A stretch of DNA of 64,000 nt. It comes from Halioglobus sp. (GTDB lineage: Bacteria; Pseudomonadota; Gammaproteobacteria; Pseudomonadales; Halieaceae). The notes under the pieces are model-generated. The model was not told the DNA's origin and made no database searches. It worked only from the letters and a program-made list of their open reading frames with translations. Of the stretch, positions 1-9,162 are shown in pieces. Location of the stretch: positions 1-64,000 of the forward strand of contig JAGRIH010000027.1 in NCBI GenBank assembly GCA_020443345.1, written 5' to 3'. Both the position numbers and the translations under genes were made by a program. Position 1 is the first letter of the stretch; each line of letters begins with the position of its first letter.

Positions 1-881
1 CCGTTGATCATGCCGCCCCAGGACGGTGCCAGCAAAATGATGGACATCACCATGCCCACGCTCTGCGCCCAGTCGGGCAGTGCAGTGTAGTGCAGGTGGT
101 GCGGGCCGGCCCAGATATACACCGCCACCAGTGCCCAGAAGTGCACGATACTCAGCCGGTAGGAGTACACCGGGCGCTCTGCCTGTTTGGGTACGAAGTA
201 GTACATCATGCCCAGGAAGCCGGCGGTGAGGAAAAAGCCGACCGCGTTGTGCCCGTACCACCACTGCACCATGGCATCCACGGTGCCGGCGTAGACCGAG
301 TAGGACTTGGTGAGGCTGACCGGGACCGCCAGGCTGTTGAGAATGTGCAGCAGGGCGATTGAAATGATAAAGGCGCCATAAAACCAGTTGGCCACGTAGA
401 TATGGCTGGTCTTGCGCTTGGCAATGGTGCCGAAGAACACGATGGCGTAGAGCACCCAGACCACGGCGATCAGGATGTCGATCGGCCACTCCAGCTCGGC
501 GTATTCCTTGCTGCTGTTGAGTCCCAGCGGCAGGGTGACGGCGGCCGCCACGATCACCAGCTGCCAGCCCCAGAAGGTGAGCGCCGCGAGTTTGTCCGAG
601 ATGAGCCGCGTCTGGCTGGTGCGCTGTACCACGTAGTAGGACGTGCCGATCAGGGCGGAGCCGCCGAAGGCAAAAATCACCGCGTTGGTGTGCAGCGGCC
701 GCAGCCGGCCGAAGTGCAGCCAGGGCAGGTCGAAGTTCAGCGCCGGCCAGGCCAGTTGCGAGGCGATCAACACGCCGACCAGCATGCCTACGATACCCCA
801 GATCACCGTCATCACGGCAAACTGGCGTACCACCTTGTAGTTGTACGTGGGGTGTTCCAGTGCTGCGTTAAGCTCGCTCAT
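1..881 (-). CDS. ccoN: cbb3-type cytochrome c oxidase subunit I (partial, C-terminus off the left edge)
   Basis: This is the catalytic haem-copper subunit of the high-affinity cbb3 terminal oxidase, an inner-membrane proton pump used at low oxygen. About 293 N-terminal residues are visible. The reading frame begins [18 protein letters not shown] and runs through several hydrophobic helices, including the conserved [12 protein letters not shown] segment, which carries a haem-ligand histidine, and a [15 protein letters not shown] segment. The frame stays open to base 1, so the C-terminal helices and the downstream ccoO/P lie outside the window. The ATG at 881 has only a weak GGAA-type ribosome site. 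No FNR box was found in the 91 bases upstream, although these genes are usually FNR/ANR-controlled. The neighbouring fnr and hemN fit the usual microaerobic cluster. Confidence 0.93.
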   Translation of the reverse strand, partial: MSELNAALEHPTYNYKVVRQFAVMTVIWGIVGMLVGVLIASQLAWPALNFDLPWLHFGRLRPLHTNAVIFAFGGSALIGTSYYVVQRTSQTRLISDKLAALTFWGWQLVIVAAAVTLPLGLNSSKEYAELEWPIDILIAVVWVLYAIVFFGTIAKRKTSHIYVANWFYGAFIISIALLHILNSLAVPVSLTKSYSVYAGTVDAMVQWWYGHNAVGFFLTAGFLGMMYYFVPKQAERPVYSYRLSIVHFWALVAVYIWAGPHHLHYTALPDWAQSVGMVMSIILLAPSWGGMIN

Positions 882-972
882 GATTCAGTTCCAAGTCAGT
901 AAGTTCTGCTACAAAAAGTCCACTACCCAACAGCTCCCGCCGGTTTGCGATGCATCGTGGTGCAGCTCCGGA

Positions 973-1578
973 TCAATCCGTGAACGCCGGCGCCGCCCCG
1001 AAATCCCACAGGATCACCGAACCCACCATCAGGCAGATCAGGATCACCATCGCCACTCCCAGCACCGCGCTGGAGAACAGGAAGCCGCGCTCTTCCGGAA
1101 TGTCCATCACGATGGGTATGCCCAGGTACATGAGATAGACCGACCAGCTCACGGCGGCGACGCCAATGAGCAAATCCAGCCACAGCAGGGGGTAGAAACC
1201 CACGATGCCGGCGATAAACAGCGGGGTCGCGGTCAGCCCGGCGATCACCAGGCCCCGGGTTGGCGTGGAGTGGGGCGCCCCGTAGGTATCCGACATCCAG
1301 TGGATGAAATAGCCGATGACGGCGACGCAAAACAGCATCGCCAGGTAAAACAGGATGCTGATCTGGCGCGCGCTCTGCACCGTGAGCTTGACCGCATCGT
1401 CCTCGTCCCCGATGGTCCAGCCCACCTGGCTGGTGCCGTAAAACCACGCGACCGCCGACGGGATGGCCAGCAGGCAGGGATACAGCAGCAGGGTTTTAAA
1501 CGAGCTCTCGGGGAGGCTGGCGATGGTGCGCCACTGGGCGCTGGGCCGGGTCAGCAGACCAAAAGTGTGTTGAATCAT
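973..1578 (-). CDS. Yip1-family integral membrane protein
   Basis: A 201-residue polytopic membrane protein with about five hydrophobic helices. The pattern, a soluble N-terminal stretch of about 30 residues followed by evenly spaced helices, resembles bacterial Yip1/DUF1282 proteins. Its function is unknown. The ATG at 1578 has a good AAGGGAG ribosome site about 6 bases upstream. It lies between fnr and ccoN on the same strand. The spacing to ccoN (about 90 bases) and to fnr (130 bases) allows either separate promoters or read-through. Family assignment comes from overall appearance, with no catalytic motif to confirm it. Confidence 0.75.
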   Translation of the reverse strand: MIQHTFGLLTRPSAQWRTIASLPESSFKTLLLYPCLLAIPSAVAWFYGTSQVGWTIGDEDDAVKLTVQSARQISILFYLAMLFCVAVIGYFIHWMSDTYGAPHSTPTRGLVIAGLTATPLFIAGIVGFYPLLWLDLLIGVAAVSWSVYLMYLGIPIVMDIPEERGFLFSSAVLGVAMVILICLMVGSVILWDFGAAPAFTD

Positions 1579-1708
1579 CGGACTCCCTTCTCCACAAGAG
1601 TAATCGGGTTATGGTGTTTGGCGTTATCTTTTTCAGGTGGGTTCGCGCGCTGATTCCCACCGGGCATGACGGCCGGAAACACGCCTCCGGGCGCTGCTGC
1701 CCAGCGCT

Positions 1709-2479
1709 TCAGCAACTCAAATTGGCCATTTTGCGCAGCCCCTGGCTATCCAGTATCTCGATTTCCTTGTTGTCGACACACAGTATGTTCATCTTCTGCA
1801 TGCGACTGAACACCCGGCTGACGGTTTCCACGGTCAGCCCCAGGTAGTTGCCGATATCGACCCGCGACATGGGCAGGCGAAACTGGGTCGAACTGAGCTT
1901 GCGCTTGGCGTTGCGGGTCGAAATACTGATCATCAGGGAGGCCACGCGCTCGTCGGCCGAGTTCTTGCTCAGCAGCGTGATCAATTGCTGGTCCTCGGTG
2001 ATTTCACGGCTCATGAGCTGGAAAAAATGCCGCTGCAGGTTGGGCATCAGGGAGCTGAGCTTTTCCAGGGAGGAAAACGGAATCTCGCACACGGCGGCGG
2101 TTTCAAGCGCCTTGGCGGAGGAGGCGTGGGCGTTGTTGCTGATGCCGTCCATGCCCAGGATCTCTCCCGGAAAATAAAACCCGGTCACCTGTTCGCGGCC
2201 GTCGTCGGTGGTTTTGTAGGCCTTGAGTGTGCCGGAACGCACGGCATACACCGACTGGAAGTCGTCTCCCTCGCGGTACAGGTGCTGGCTTTTCTGCAGT
2301 GGCTTGCTGCGCTGAATGATGTCATCCAGTTGCTGGATATCGTCACTTTCCAATGCCAGCGGCAGGCAAATACTGTTGAGGCGACAGTTGCCGCAGCTTA
2401 CCTGGTAATCGTGGGAGCACTGTTTCAAGGACAGCTCGTCCCCGGACTTTGCAAGAGGCATCGTCATTGTTGCATCCAT
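1709..2479 (-). CDS. fnr: Oxygen-sensing Crp/Fnr-family regulator (FNR/ANR)
   Basis: A 256-residue global anaerobic regulator. The N-terminal cysteines at about residues 21, 29, 32 and 38 (C-x2-C-x5-C core), together with an internal cysteine near residue 133, match the ligands of the FNR oxygen-labile [4Fe-4S] cluster. A cyclic-nucleotide-binding-like beta barrel, a dimerisation helix and a helix-turn-helix follow. The recognition helix contains ETVSRVFSR, with the E-xx-SR signature that reads TTGAT half-sites. Length fits E. coli Fnr (250) and Pseudomonas Anr (244). It sits beside ccoN and hemN, both classical targets, and a matching FNR box is present upstream of hemN. There are two closely spaced ATGs at the start and no convincing ribosome site for either. 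Confidence 0.95.
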   Translation of the reverse strand: MDATMTMPLAKSGDELSLKQCSHDYQVSCGNCRLNSICLPLALESDDIQQLDDIIQRSKPLQKSQHLYREGDDFQSVYAVRSGTLKAYKTTDDGREQVTGFYFPGEILGMDGISNNAHASSAKALETAAVCEIPFSSLEKLSSLMPNLQRHFFQLMSREITEDQQLITLLSKNSADERVASLMISISTRNAKRKLSSTQFRLPMSRVDIGNYLGLTVETVSRVFSRMQKMNILCVDNKEIEILDSQGLRKMANLSC

Positions 2480-2586
2480 AGCGAGCGATGCGCGCGATTA
2501 TAAAGCAAATCCAGGCGGGTATGAATGGTCTTTTTGATTCGCCTCTGGACAGGGTCGCCCGGACAGGGTCGCCCCGAGGGGGCGCG

Positions 2587-4023
2587 TCAGATCGTCGCCG
2601 AGAAGCGCGGCGGCGGCTGATCGCCGCTGTGCCGGGTCAGATAGGCGTCGAAGGGCATGCAGATATTGCGCAGGAAGGCGCGACCGCGGGGCGTGACACG
2701 CAGCTCGCCCGGGGTGATTTCCAGCAGGCCGTCGTCCGCCATCGGCCGCAGCTGCGCCAGCTCCTCCTGAAAATCCGTGTTGAAATCCACCCCGAACTGG
2801 CGGTTGACTTCACCGGTGTCCAGTTTCAGCTCGCAAATCAGCCCCATGATGATATGGCGCCGCAACTTGTCCTGCGCCGTTACCTTGCAGCCGCGGTTGG
2901 CGGGCAGGTCTCCGTGCTCGACCAGTTGGTAGTAGCGGTTGAGTTCGCGCTCGTTCTGCAGGTAGAAATCCCCCATCTGGCTGATGGCGGATACCCCGAG
3001 GCCCAGCAGGTCGTCCGCCATGTGCAGGGAATAGCCCTGGAAGTTGCGCTGCAGGCGTCCCTCGTGCTGTGCGCTCGCCAGTTCGTCCTCCGGCAGTACG
3101 TAGTGGTCCATGCCGATATACAGGTAGCCGGCGTCGCGCAGCGTGTGGCTGATGATCTGCTGCAGCAGCAGTTTTTCCTCGGGCACCGGCAGCGTCAGGC
3201 GGTCGATGGCGCGCTGGCTGCTGAAGCGCTCGGGCAGGTGCGCGTAGTTGTAGCAGGCGATGCGGTCCGGGCGCAGGGCGATGACCTTGCGCAGGGTGTC
3301 GTCCATGGTGAAGCGGTCCTGGTGCGGCAGCCCGTAGATCAGATCGAAACTCAGGGAGCGGAACTCGTGGGAGCGAATACAGTCCACCAGTGGCGCGACC
3401 TGCTCGTAGGGCTGGATACGGTTGACCGATTTCTGCACCACCGGGTCGAAATCCTGGATCCCCAGGCTGATCCGGTTGAAGCCCACCCCCTTGAGCAGGG
3501 CCACGGTGCCCAGATCGATGGTGCGCGGATCGATTTCAATGGAGTACTCGCGGTAGCCCTTGTCCAGCAGGCGAAAATGGCTGGCCAGCAGGTGCATCAG
3601 TTCGGTGATTTCCGCGTTGTCCAGGTAAGTGGGCGTGCCGCCGCCCCAGTGCATTTGGGTGATGGGGCGCTTGTCGCCCACCAGCTCCGACTGCATCTGG
3701 ATTTCGCTCTGCAGGTGGTCCAGGTAGTGCCGGGCCACGCCCTTCTGGCGCGTGACGATCTTGTTGCAGGCGCAGTAGTAGCAGATATCCATGCAAAACG
3801 GCAGGTGCACGTACAGCGACAGGGGTGCGCGCTTGTGGTCGCCATCGCGATGCTGCCAGTTGCGGTACTGATCCAGCGGGAAGTCGGCGCGAAATTGCGG
3901 TGCAGTGGGGTAGGAGGTATACCGGGGGCCGGCGCAGGCGTACTTGGCCGCGAGCTCCATGTCTGCCCGGTGGGCGGGGGAGATACGGGTGCTGGCGAGA
4001 AGGTCGGTGGGCATGCTGGTCAT
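2587..4023 (-). CDS. hemN: Oxygen-independent coproporphyrinogen III oxidase
   Basis: A radical SAM enzyme of 478 residues that decarboxylates coproporphyrinogen III to protoporphyrinogen IX in haem synthesis when oxygen is scarce. The cluster-binding motif is visible as Cys77, Cys81, Cys84, plus Cys86 (FCMDICYYCAC). It is preceded by the YTSYPTAPQF segment typical of true HemN rather than HemW. The GGGTPTYL glycine-rich SAM motif follows. Length is close to E. coli HemN (457). It neighbours fnr and ccoN and has an FNR box 64 bases upstream of the start, so anaerobic induction by the adjacent regulator is likely. Neither of the two candidate ATGs (4023 or 4014) has a strong ribosome site. Confidence 0.96.
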   Translation of the reverse strand: MTSMPTDLLASTRISPAHRADMELAAKYACAGPRYTSYPTAPQFRADFPLDQYRNWQHRDGDHKRAPLSLYVHLPFCMDICYYCACNKIVTRQKGVARHYLDHLQSEIQMQSELVGDKRPITQMHWGGGTPTYLDNAEITELMHLLASHFRLLDKGYREYSIEIDPRTIDLGTVALLKGVGFNRISLGIQDFDPVVQKSVNRIQPYEQVAPLVDCIRSHEFRSLSFDLIYGLPHQDRFTMDDTLRKVIALRPDRIACYNYAHLPERFSSQRAIDRLTLPVPEEKLLLQQIISHTLRDAGYLYIGMDHYVLPEDELASAQHEGRLQRNFQGYSLHMADDLLGLGVSAISQMGDFYLQNERELNRYYQLVEHGDLPANRGCKVTAQDKLRRHIIMGLICELKLDTGEVNRQFGVDFNTDFQEELAQLRPMADDGLLEITPGELRVTPRGRAFLRNICMPFDAYLTRHSGDQPPPRFSATI

Positions 4024-4086
4024 ATCGGCTATCGCGGCGGGGCGTCACACAAGCGCGAACGGTAGCAGAGTGCCCTGCCGGAGGCG

Positions 4087-4100
4087 TTGATTTAAGTCAA
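4087..4100 (-). promoter_or_regulatory. FNR/ANR box upstream of hemN
   Basis: The sequence TTGATTTAAGTCAA on the plus strand (TTGACTTAAATCAA on the minus strand) matches the FNR/ANR consensus TTGAT-N4-ATCAA with one changed base. Its centre lies about 70 bases upstream of the hemN start. If it acts at -41.5 as a class II site, transcription would start near 4052 and leave a leader of about 29 bases. It is the only clear FNR box seen in the ccoN-hemN block. Confidence 0.85.
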
Positions 4101-4170
4101 CGCGCAACCAGGTCGGGCGCCTGGCCACACTGACACTGTGAGCCCCGTGGCAAAAACCCGGCGCCGCCTA

Positions 4171-7100
4171 TCATTTTTCTATAGTGGAGAGTTCGGCGGT
4201 GATGTCTGCCAGCGGTTTCGGCTTGCCGATGCCCCACCCCTGCAGGTAGTCGACGCCGATTTCGCGCAGTTTGTCCACGATTTCCTCGGTTTCCACCGAT
4301 TCGGCAATGGTTTCCTGCCCCAGAAAATGCGCCAGGTCGTTGATAGAGCGTGCCATGGCGTAGTCGGTGCGGTTCTTGTGGATGCCGGTGACAAAACTGC
4401 CGTCTATCTTGACGAAATCCACCGGCAGTTCCCGCAGGTAGTTGTGGCTGGCCAGGCCCGTGCCGAAATCATCGATGGAAAACTTGCAGCCGATGTTGCG
4501 GAAAGCGCGCACGAAATCAGCCGCCTTGACCAGGTTGGAAATGGTGCCGGTTTCGGTGATTTCAAAACACAGGCGACTGGTGCCCACGCCAAATTCAGAA
4601 ATTTGCTCCAGCAGGAACTCCATGAAGCTGTCGTCGGTGACGCTGGTGCCCGACAGGTTGATGGCGAGGTTGGGGACCACTTTCTGTGCGTCCATCAACT
4701 GGCTGATCCAGCTGAATGCCTCGCGCACCACCCAGCGATCCACCAGCGTCATGAACCCGTAGCGTTCCGCGGACTGAATAAACTCTTCCGGGGAGTTGAG
4801 GGAGCCGTCCTTGCCGGACAGCCCCAGCAGCAGTTCGTAGTGGCGGCTCACCGGCCCCGAGCCGCTGACCGCCGTCTGTACGATGGGCTGGGCGCGCAAC
4901 ACGAAGCGCTCGGTGGCCAGGGCTTTTTCCAGGTTCTGGCGAACGCGTGTCTTTTCCTTCAGGTAGGCGCTGACACCTTCCTGGTCCTGTTCGAATTGCA
5001 CGACGCAGTTGCGGCCCCGCTCCTTGGCCCGGTGCATGGCGGCGCGCGCGGATTCCAGAATCCGCGCCACCGGGGGGCTGTGCTCCGCGATGGGCGCCAC
5101 CCCGATGGAGACCGTGAAGCTGACATTCTCGCCGTCGATGTCCACACTGCTGTTTTCGATGTCCGAGCGAATCTGCTCGGCGGCCTGCACCGCCTCATCC
5201 AGCGAGCGATCGAGGATCAGAACGGCGAATTCATCGGTGCCGAGCCGGGCCGAAGAGGACTTCCGGCCGTGCATCTGCGCCAGCAGACGCGCAAATTCCA
5301 GCAGTACCTGGTCGCCGATCACCCTATCGTAAACTTCGTTGACCAGGCTGAATTGGTCGATGTTCAGATACAGCACGGCGTGCTGCGAACTTCTGGTCTG
5401 GGCGTGGCGCAGGGCCCGTATCATCTGGTCCTCGAACACCTCGCGGTTGATCAGTTTGGTGAGCGAGTCGTGGTTGCGGGCGAAGCTCAGGGTCTTCTGC
5501 ACATGCTCCAGGGTCTGGTACATGCTCTGGTCCACAGCCGACAACTGGTCTGCCGGTGCGGGCGGCTGTACGCCGCGACTGAGCTGGCGCGCCAGTTGGA
5601 TGGCGCTCAGGTCGGCGACTTTCTGGCCGCGCTCGTTGACGAAAATGTAGCGATCGCGCGCGGCGCTGATCCACGCCAGTTGCATGCGGCGTTTCTGGCC
5701 GCGCTTGTCGCGATAGGTGAGCCAGCTGTCTTTTTCCAGCTGCTCCACGCGTTTCACCCAGCGTCTCAGTCGCGGCAGGTCCTCGATTTTTGCACGCGCC
5801 GCGGCCGGTTCCGCCGCGATGCCCGACAGCTCTTCACCGACGGGGGCCAGCTCCACCTCGCGGCTGCCGGACAGGGTTTCGCGCAACGTCTCGAGTACGG
5901 CTTCGTGGGCCACGTTGGTCGGCAGTGCACTGGCGATCTGCTGCCCGATCAGGTCGATTAGTGGCTCCGCTTCAAGGCCGCGCTGCACGATGAGATCTTC
6001 TTCCAGATCGCCCTGCTGCTGTTCGCTCAACCACAGGCACAGCAGATCCAGGGTCTTGAGGTGTTCGGCCCAGGTGCTGCTGCGAGGCCCCTCCCTGACA
6101 TGCGTCAACACCAACAGGTCCCGCCAGCCGCTCTCGATCAGGTCGATCAGCACTTTGGGCGCCGTCGGTGGGCGCATGCGAGCGCTGAGAGCCTCGCCTA
6201 CCGCCTGCCGCGCGCGGTGCAGTTTTTCCTGGCCCTCCTGGGTGCGCACCACGCGCTCGACATTGCGCGCCAGGGCGCGCGCCTGCTGCTCGGCGAGCTT
6301 GTCGATCTTGGCCAGCGCCGTGTCAAACACGGTGGCGTCGTGTTCGTAGTCAGCGACAATTTCTTCCACGATGTGGTTGATACGCGCTTCCAGTGCCTTG
6401 TTGGGGAAGTTGGCGGATGTCGCCAACTGGGATAGTTTGTTCACCACGCCGCGCGCGGCGTGACCGCGGTCGAGGAAAAAACGCGGGTCCAGCAGTGCCA
6501 GCTTGGCCAGCGGGATCTGCAGGTTGCCCAGCGCAGGTTGCAGCTCCGGCGACACATCGAGCTGTGACTTGATGGTGCCGAACAGGTTGTCCACCATATC
6601 GAGCTGGTTGAGGCTGTCCGCGGTCAGACCCGAGGTGTTTTTCAGGTCGGACATCTGCTCCCGGTTATCGGCCAGATAGGCGCGCAATGACTCACTGCGC
6701 TGCAGCGCATCGCGCGCGCGCGGTTGGTGCTGTAGCGCACTCAGTGCGCGCACGATGGCGGCGGCATCGGCCAGCTTCTTCTGGTCCACAGTGGCGCTGT
6801 CGACGGTGGCGCCGTCCCAGGTGCCGCTCATGGCGGCGCCGCGCTGCACCGCGTCGCTGTCGGCCAGCCCCTGGGCTTCGCGCTTGAAGTTGAGCGCATC
6901 GACCACCGAGCGATACAGGTTTTCCGGAGTGAATTGTCCGATGGCGGTGGCCACCTGCTGGCCGAGCTGCCGGTGCGTCTCGGCCAGGCCGGCATCGCCG
7001 GACTGTTGTGCGGCGCTGTCCGACGGCGCTCCCTCAGGCGCTGCCGCAGCGACCGGCGCCACGCTGCGCTGCGGTCTGCGCCACGGTTTCTTTTTATCCG

Positions 7101-8130
7101 CCAGCAGCGAGCCCTTGCTTTTTATCTCCGCTTCCACGTTCGGCCGTATGCCGCGCTCCTGCAGCAGGCGATTGAGTCCGACATAGTAGTCGCGCAGCGG
7201 GCGGATGAAATCACTGGCAAAAAAATCGAAGATCGAGGACAGGCCGTCCTGGGGCATGCCCCGGGCATTCAGGGCGCGTTGCAGCGCCCGGGACAGCTGG
7301 CGCACGTGCACGGGCAGGCGCAGTTTGTTCGGGTCGGCATCCACCAGTGTGGCCAGGCGAATGACCAGGGCTTCCAGGGGCAGTTTGTGCAGATCCTCGC
7401 CCATGGCGATCATGCGGTCGATTGCCAGGTACTCCTCGAACTCCCGCAGATCGATGAGGTTCAGCTCGTTGCCATTCTCGACGTTGTGCTGCCACAGCTG
7501 GTCCTCATCGTCTGCGGGGGTCAGCCGATGGTAGTAGGCGGAAATCTGCCGCAGCATGTCCCGCACCATGGCGTCAGTTTTGTTGCGCACGGTGACGGCG
7601 GCCTCGTAGTGCAGGTCGCGGTGGGTCTTGCCCTGGTTGATCCGCGAGGACAGCTCCAGCAGATGGCTCGCCAGTTCACTGAAGAATGGCTCGAGTCGAA
7701 GTTCCAGTTGTGCCAGGCTTTCCCGGTGCAGTGCGCCGAGCACTTCGGTGTATGCGGCGGTGGCGCCCGTCAGCGGCGGCATGCGGCCACCTGCGGCGAC
7801 CATCTCGCGCATGTGTCGCGCGCTGTCGCGGTCGGGTTCGACGAATACGAGGGTGAGACAGTCACCGGTAATAGCGCTCACGGTGACCGGCGCTGCACCG
7901 GTGTCGGCGGTGTCGTCATCCGCTGCGCTGATGCTAGCCAGTGACAGCACCCCGGCCGTGCCAGGTCGCAGGTTGACCTTGCCGCGCGATCCCGACAACA
8001 GGCGGGTGCCGGCCAGTTGCAACTTGTCTTCAGGCAGGTTCGACAGCTCCCCGGCCAGCTTTACCAGACCATCCAGTTCCAGTGTGGCGGGCAGCGTTGC
8101 GGTTTCTGTTGGCGGCGCGGTTGCGGGCAT
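4171..8130 (-). CDS. DUF1631-GGDEF-EAL protein, probable cyclic-di-GMP phosphodiesterase
   Basis: A 1319-residue cytoplasmic signalling protein. The first 760 or so residues are a helical DUF1631 region. A short PilZ-like segment at about 790-860 follows, then a GGDEF domain (about 890-1045) and an EAL domain (about 1063-1319). The GGDEF signature is degenerate (GTDEF) and no RxxD inhibitory site precedes it, so cyclase activity is doubtful. The EAL domain keeps its metal and substrate residues: INLSG asparagine, FEITE, IDDFGTG, VKID, AESVE and LQGW. The EAL triplet itself reads ELL. Phosphodiesterase activity is therefore the better guess. The ATG at 8130 is chosen because GAGGT lies 8 bases upstream; the frame stays open upstream of it. 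It is transcribed divergently from the F420 operon. Confidence 0.88.
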   Translation of the reverse strand: MPATAPPTETATLPATLELDGLVKLAGELSNLPEDKLQLAGTRLLSGSRGKVNLRPGTAGVLSLASISAADDDTADTGAAPVTVSAITGDCLTLVFVEPDRDSARHMREMVAAGGRMPPLTGATAAYTEVLGALHRESLAQLELRLEPFFSELASHLLELSSRINQGKTHRDLHYEAAVTVRNKTDAMVRDMLRQISAYYHRLTPADDEDQLWQHNVENGNELNLIDLREFEEYLAIDRMIAMGEDLHKLPLEALVIRLATLVDADPNKLRLPVHVRQLSRALQRALNARGMPQDGLSSIFDFFASDFIRPLRDYYVGLNRLLQERGIRPNVEAEIKSKGSLLADKKKPWRRPQRSVAPVAAAAPEGAPSDSAAQQSGDAGLAETHRQLGQQVATAIGQFTPENLYRSVVDALNFKREAQGLADSDAVQRGAAMSGTWDGATVDSATVDQKKLADAAAIVRALSALQHQPRARDALQRSESLRAYLADNREQMSDLKNTSGLTADSLNQLDMVDNLFGTIKSQLDVSPELQPALGNLQIPLAKLALLDPRFFLDRGHAARGVVNKLSQLATSANFPNKALEARINHIVEEIVADYEHDATVFDTALAKIDKLAEQQARALARNVERVVRTQEGQEKLHRARQAVGEALSARMRPPTAPKVLIDLIESGWRDLLVLTHVREGPRSSTWAEHLKTLDLLCLWLSEQQQGDLEEDLIVQRGLEAEPLIDLIGQQIASALPTNVAHEAVLETLRETLSGSREVELAPVGEELSGIAAEPAAARAKIEDLPRLRRWVKRVEQLEKDSWLTYRDKRGQKRRMQLAWISAARDRYIFVNERGQKVADLSAIQLARQLSRGVQPPAPADQLSAVDQSMYQTLEHVQKTLSFARNHDSLTKLINREVFEDQMIRALRHAQTRSSQHAVLYLNIDQFSLVNEVYDRVIGDQVLLEFARLLAQMHGRKSSSARLGTDEFAVLILDRSLDEAVQAAEQIRSDIENSSVDIDGENVSFTVSIGVAPIAEHSPPVARILESARAAMHRAKERGRNCVVQFEQDQEGVSAYLKEKTRVRQNLEKALATERFVLRAQPIVQTAVSGSGPVSRHYELLLGLSGKDGSLNSPEEFIQSAERYGFMTLVDRWVVREAFSWISQLMDAQKVVPNLAINLSGTSVTDDSFMEFLLEQISEFGVGTSRLCFEITETGTISNLVKAADFVRAFRNIGCKFSIDDFGTGLASHNYLRELPVDFVKIDGSFVTGIHKNRTDYAMARSINDLAHFLGQETIAESVETEEIVDKLREIGVDYLQGWGIGKPKPLADITAELSTIEK

Positions 8131-8475
8131 TGTACCTCGTGGGTCGGTGCTGCGGTGCAGTGGACTGTGCGGTGGAGTATACCCGGATATCCCATGCCCA
8201 CAAACTTCCCGGTGGTTTTGTTGCAGCGGCGGCAAGGTCCGCCCGATGAGGTCCCTCTGGCCCGTCGCGGCACCTGGCGCCGTGCGCACGGCCCGATAGC
8301 CCATGCCCGGCCGCGCGATAGGGTTTGCTCGCCGGTGCGCGATAGACTGCTGTGCTTGTGAACGACGGGCGTTTTTTCTATCATGCCGGGCTCGCAGTCA
8401 CGCACCGCAGGTCGCTCACTGCCGCATCCCGGCGCTGAGCGATGGCGGCATCACATCGGATCGGGAAGACAACTT
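8131..8475. other. Divergent intergenic region between the DUF1631-GGDEF-EAL gene and the F420 operon
   Basis: About 345 bases with no convincing gene. It must hold the promoter for the minus-strand signalling gene and for npdG. It contains the GAGGT ribosome site for the minus gene and the GGGAAG site for npdG. No clear -35/-10 pair, operator palindrome or riboswitch could be recognised. Confidence 0.5.
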
Positions 8476-9162
8476 ATGACGACAGAAAACTTGCCGGTGC
8501 TGGCCATACTGGGCGGCACCGGAGACTTGGGCACCGGCCTGGCCAGGCGCTGGGCGCAGGCGGGATACGAGGTCATTATCGGCTCGCGCACCCAGGAGAA
8601 GGCCGAGGCGGCAGTGGCCGACCTGCGGGAGGTCATGGCTGAGCGGGGCGTGGGGGAAGTCACCGTGCAGGCCATGGAAAACCTCGCCGCTGCGCAGGCC
8701 GCCGACATCGTGGCCATCACCGTGCCGTTCAGTCACCAGGCGAGCACCCTGGAGCTGGTCAAACCGGCGCTGCAGGGCAAGATCCTCATCGATGTGACGG
8801 TGCCCCTGGTGCCGCCGAAGGTGGCGCGCGTGCAATTGCCGGAGGCCGGCAGTGCGGGGCAGATAGCACAGGCCTTGCTGGGTGAGGAGGTGGCGGTGGT
8901 CTCCGCCTTCCAGAATGTCGCCGCGGCCCACCTGCAGGAGGGCCGCGGCGTCGAATGCGACGTGCTGGTGTGCGGCAACAAGAAAGCGGCGCGCGAGGAG
9001 GTGATCAAACTGGTGGAGGCGGCGGGCATGCGCGGTTTTCACGCCGGCATGATCGATAACGCTGCGGCCGCCGAGGCGCTCACCTCGGTGCTGATTGTGA
9101 TCAACAAGCAGTATAACTGCCACGCGGGCATCAAGATCAGCGGGTTAAACGATGCCGGATGA
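8476..9162 (+). CDS. npdG: NADPH-dependent F420 reductase (F420:NADP oxidoreductase)
   Basis: A 228-residue cytosolic enzyme that moves hydride between NADP(H) and the deazaflavin coenzyme F420. The N-terminal Rossmann motif ILGGTGDLGTGLARRWAQAG and the following GSR-x-KA segment are typical of the NADP-binding half of Fno/NpdG proteins. The downstream VAITVPFSHQ and DVTVPLVPP segments also fit. Length matches archaeal Fno (about 212-230). The ATG at 8476 has GGGAAG 7 bases upstream. The stop codon overlaps the cofE start (ATGA), so the genes are translationally coupled. Members of this family can be misnamed as other NADP-binding proteins, but the position at the head of four F420 genes makes the call firm. 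Confidence 0.9.
   Translation: MTTENLPVLAILGGTGDLGTGLARRWAQAGYEVIIGSRTQEKAEAAVADLREVMAERGVGEVTVQAMENLAAAQAADIVAITVPFSHQASTLELVKPALQGKILIDVTVPLVPPKVARVQLPEAGSAGQIAQALLGEEVAVVSAFQNVAAAHLQEGRGVECDVLVCGNKKAAREEVIKLVEAAGMRGFHAGMIDNAAAAEALTSVLIVINKQYNCHAGIKISGLNDAG

Noticed and set aside
882..972. Search for an FNR box before ccoN
   Set aside because: A single TTGAT half-site exists near 974 on the minus strand, but there is no opposing half at the right spacing.
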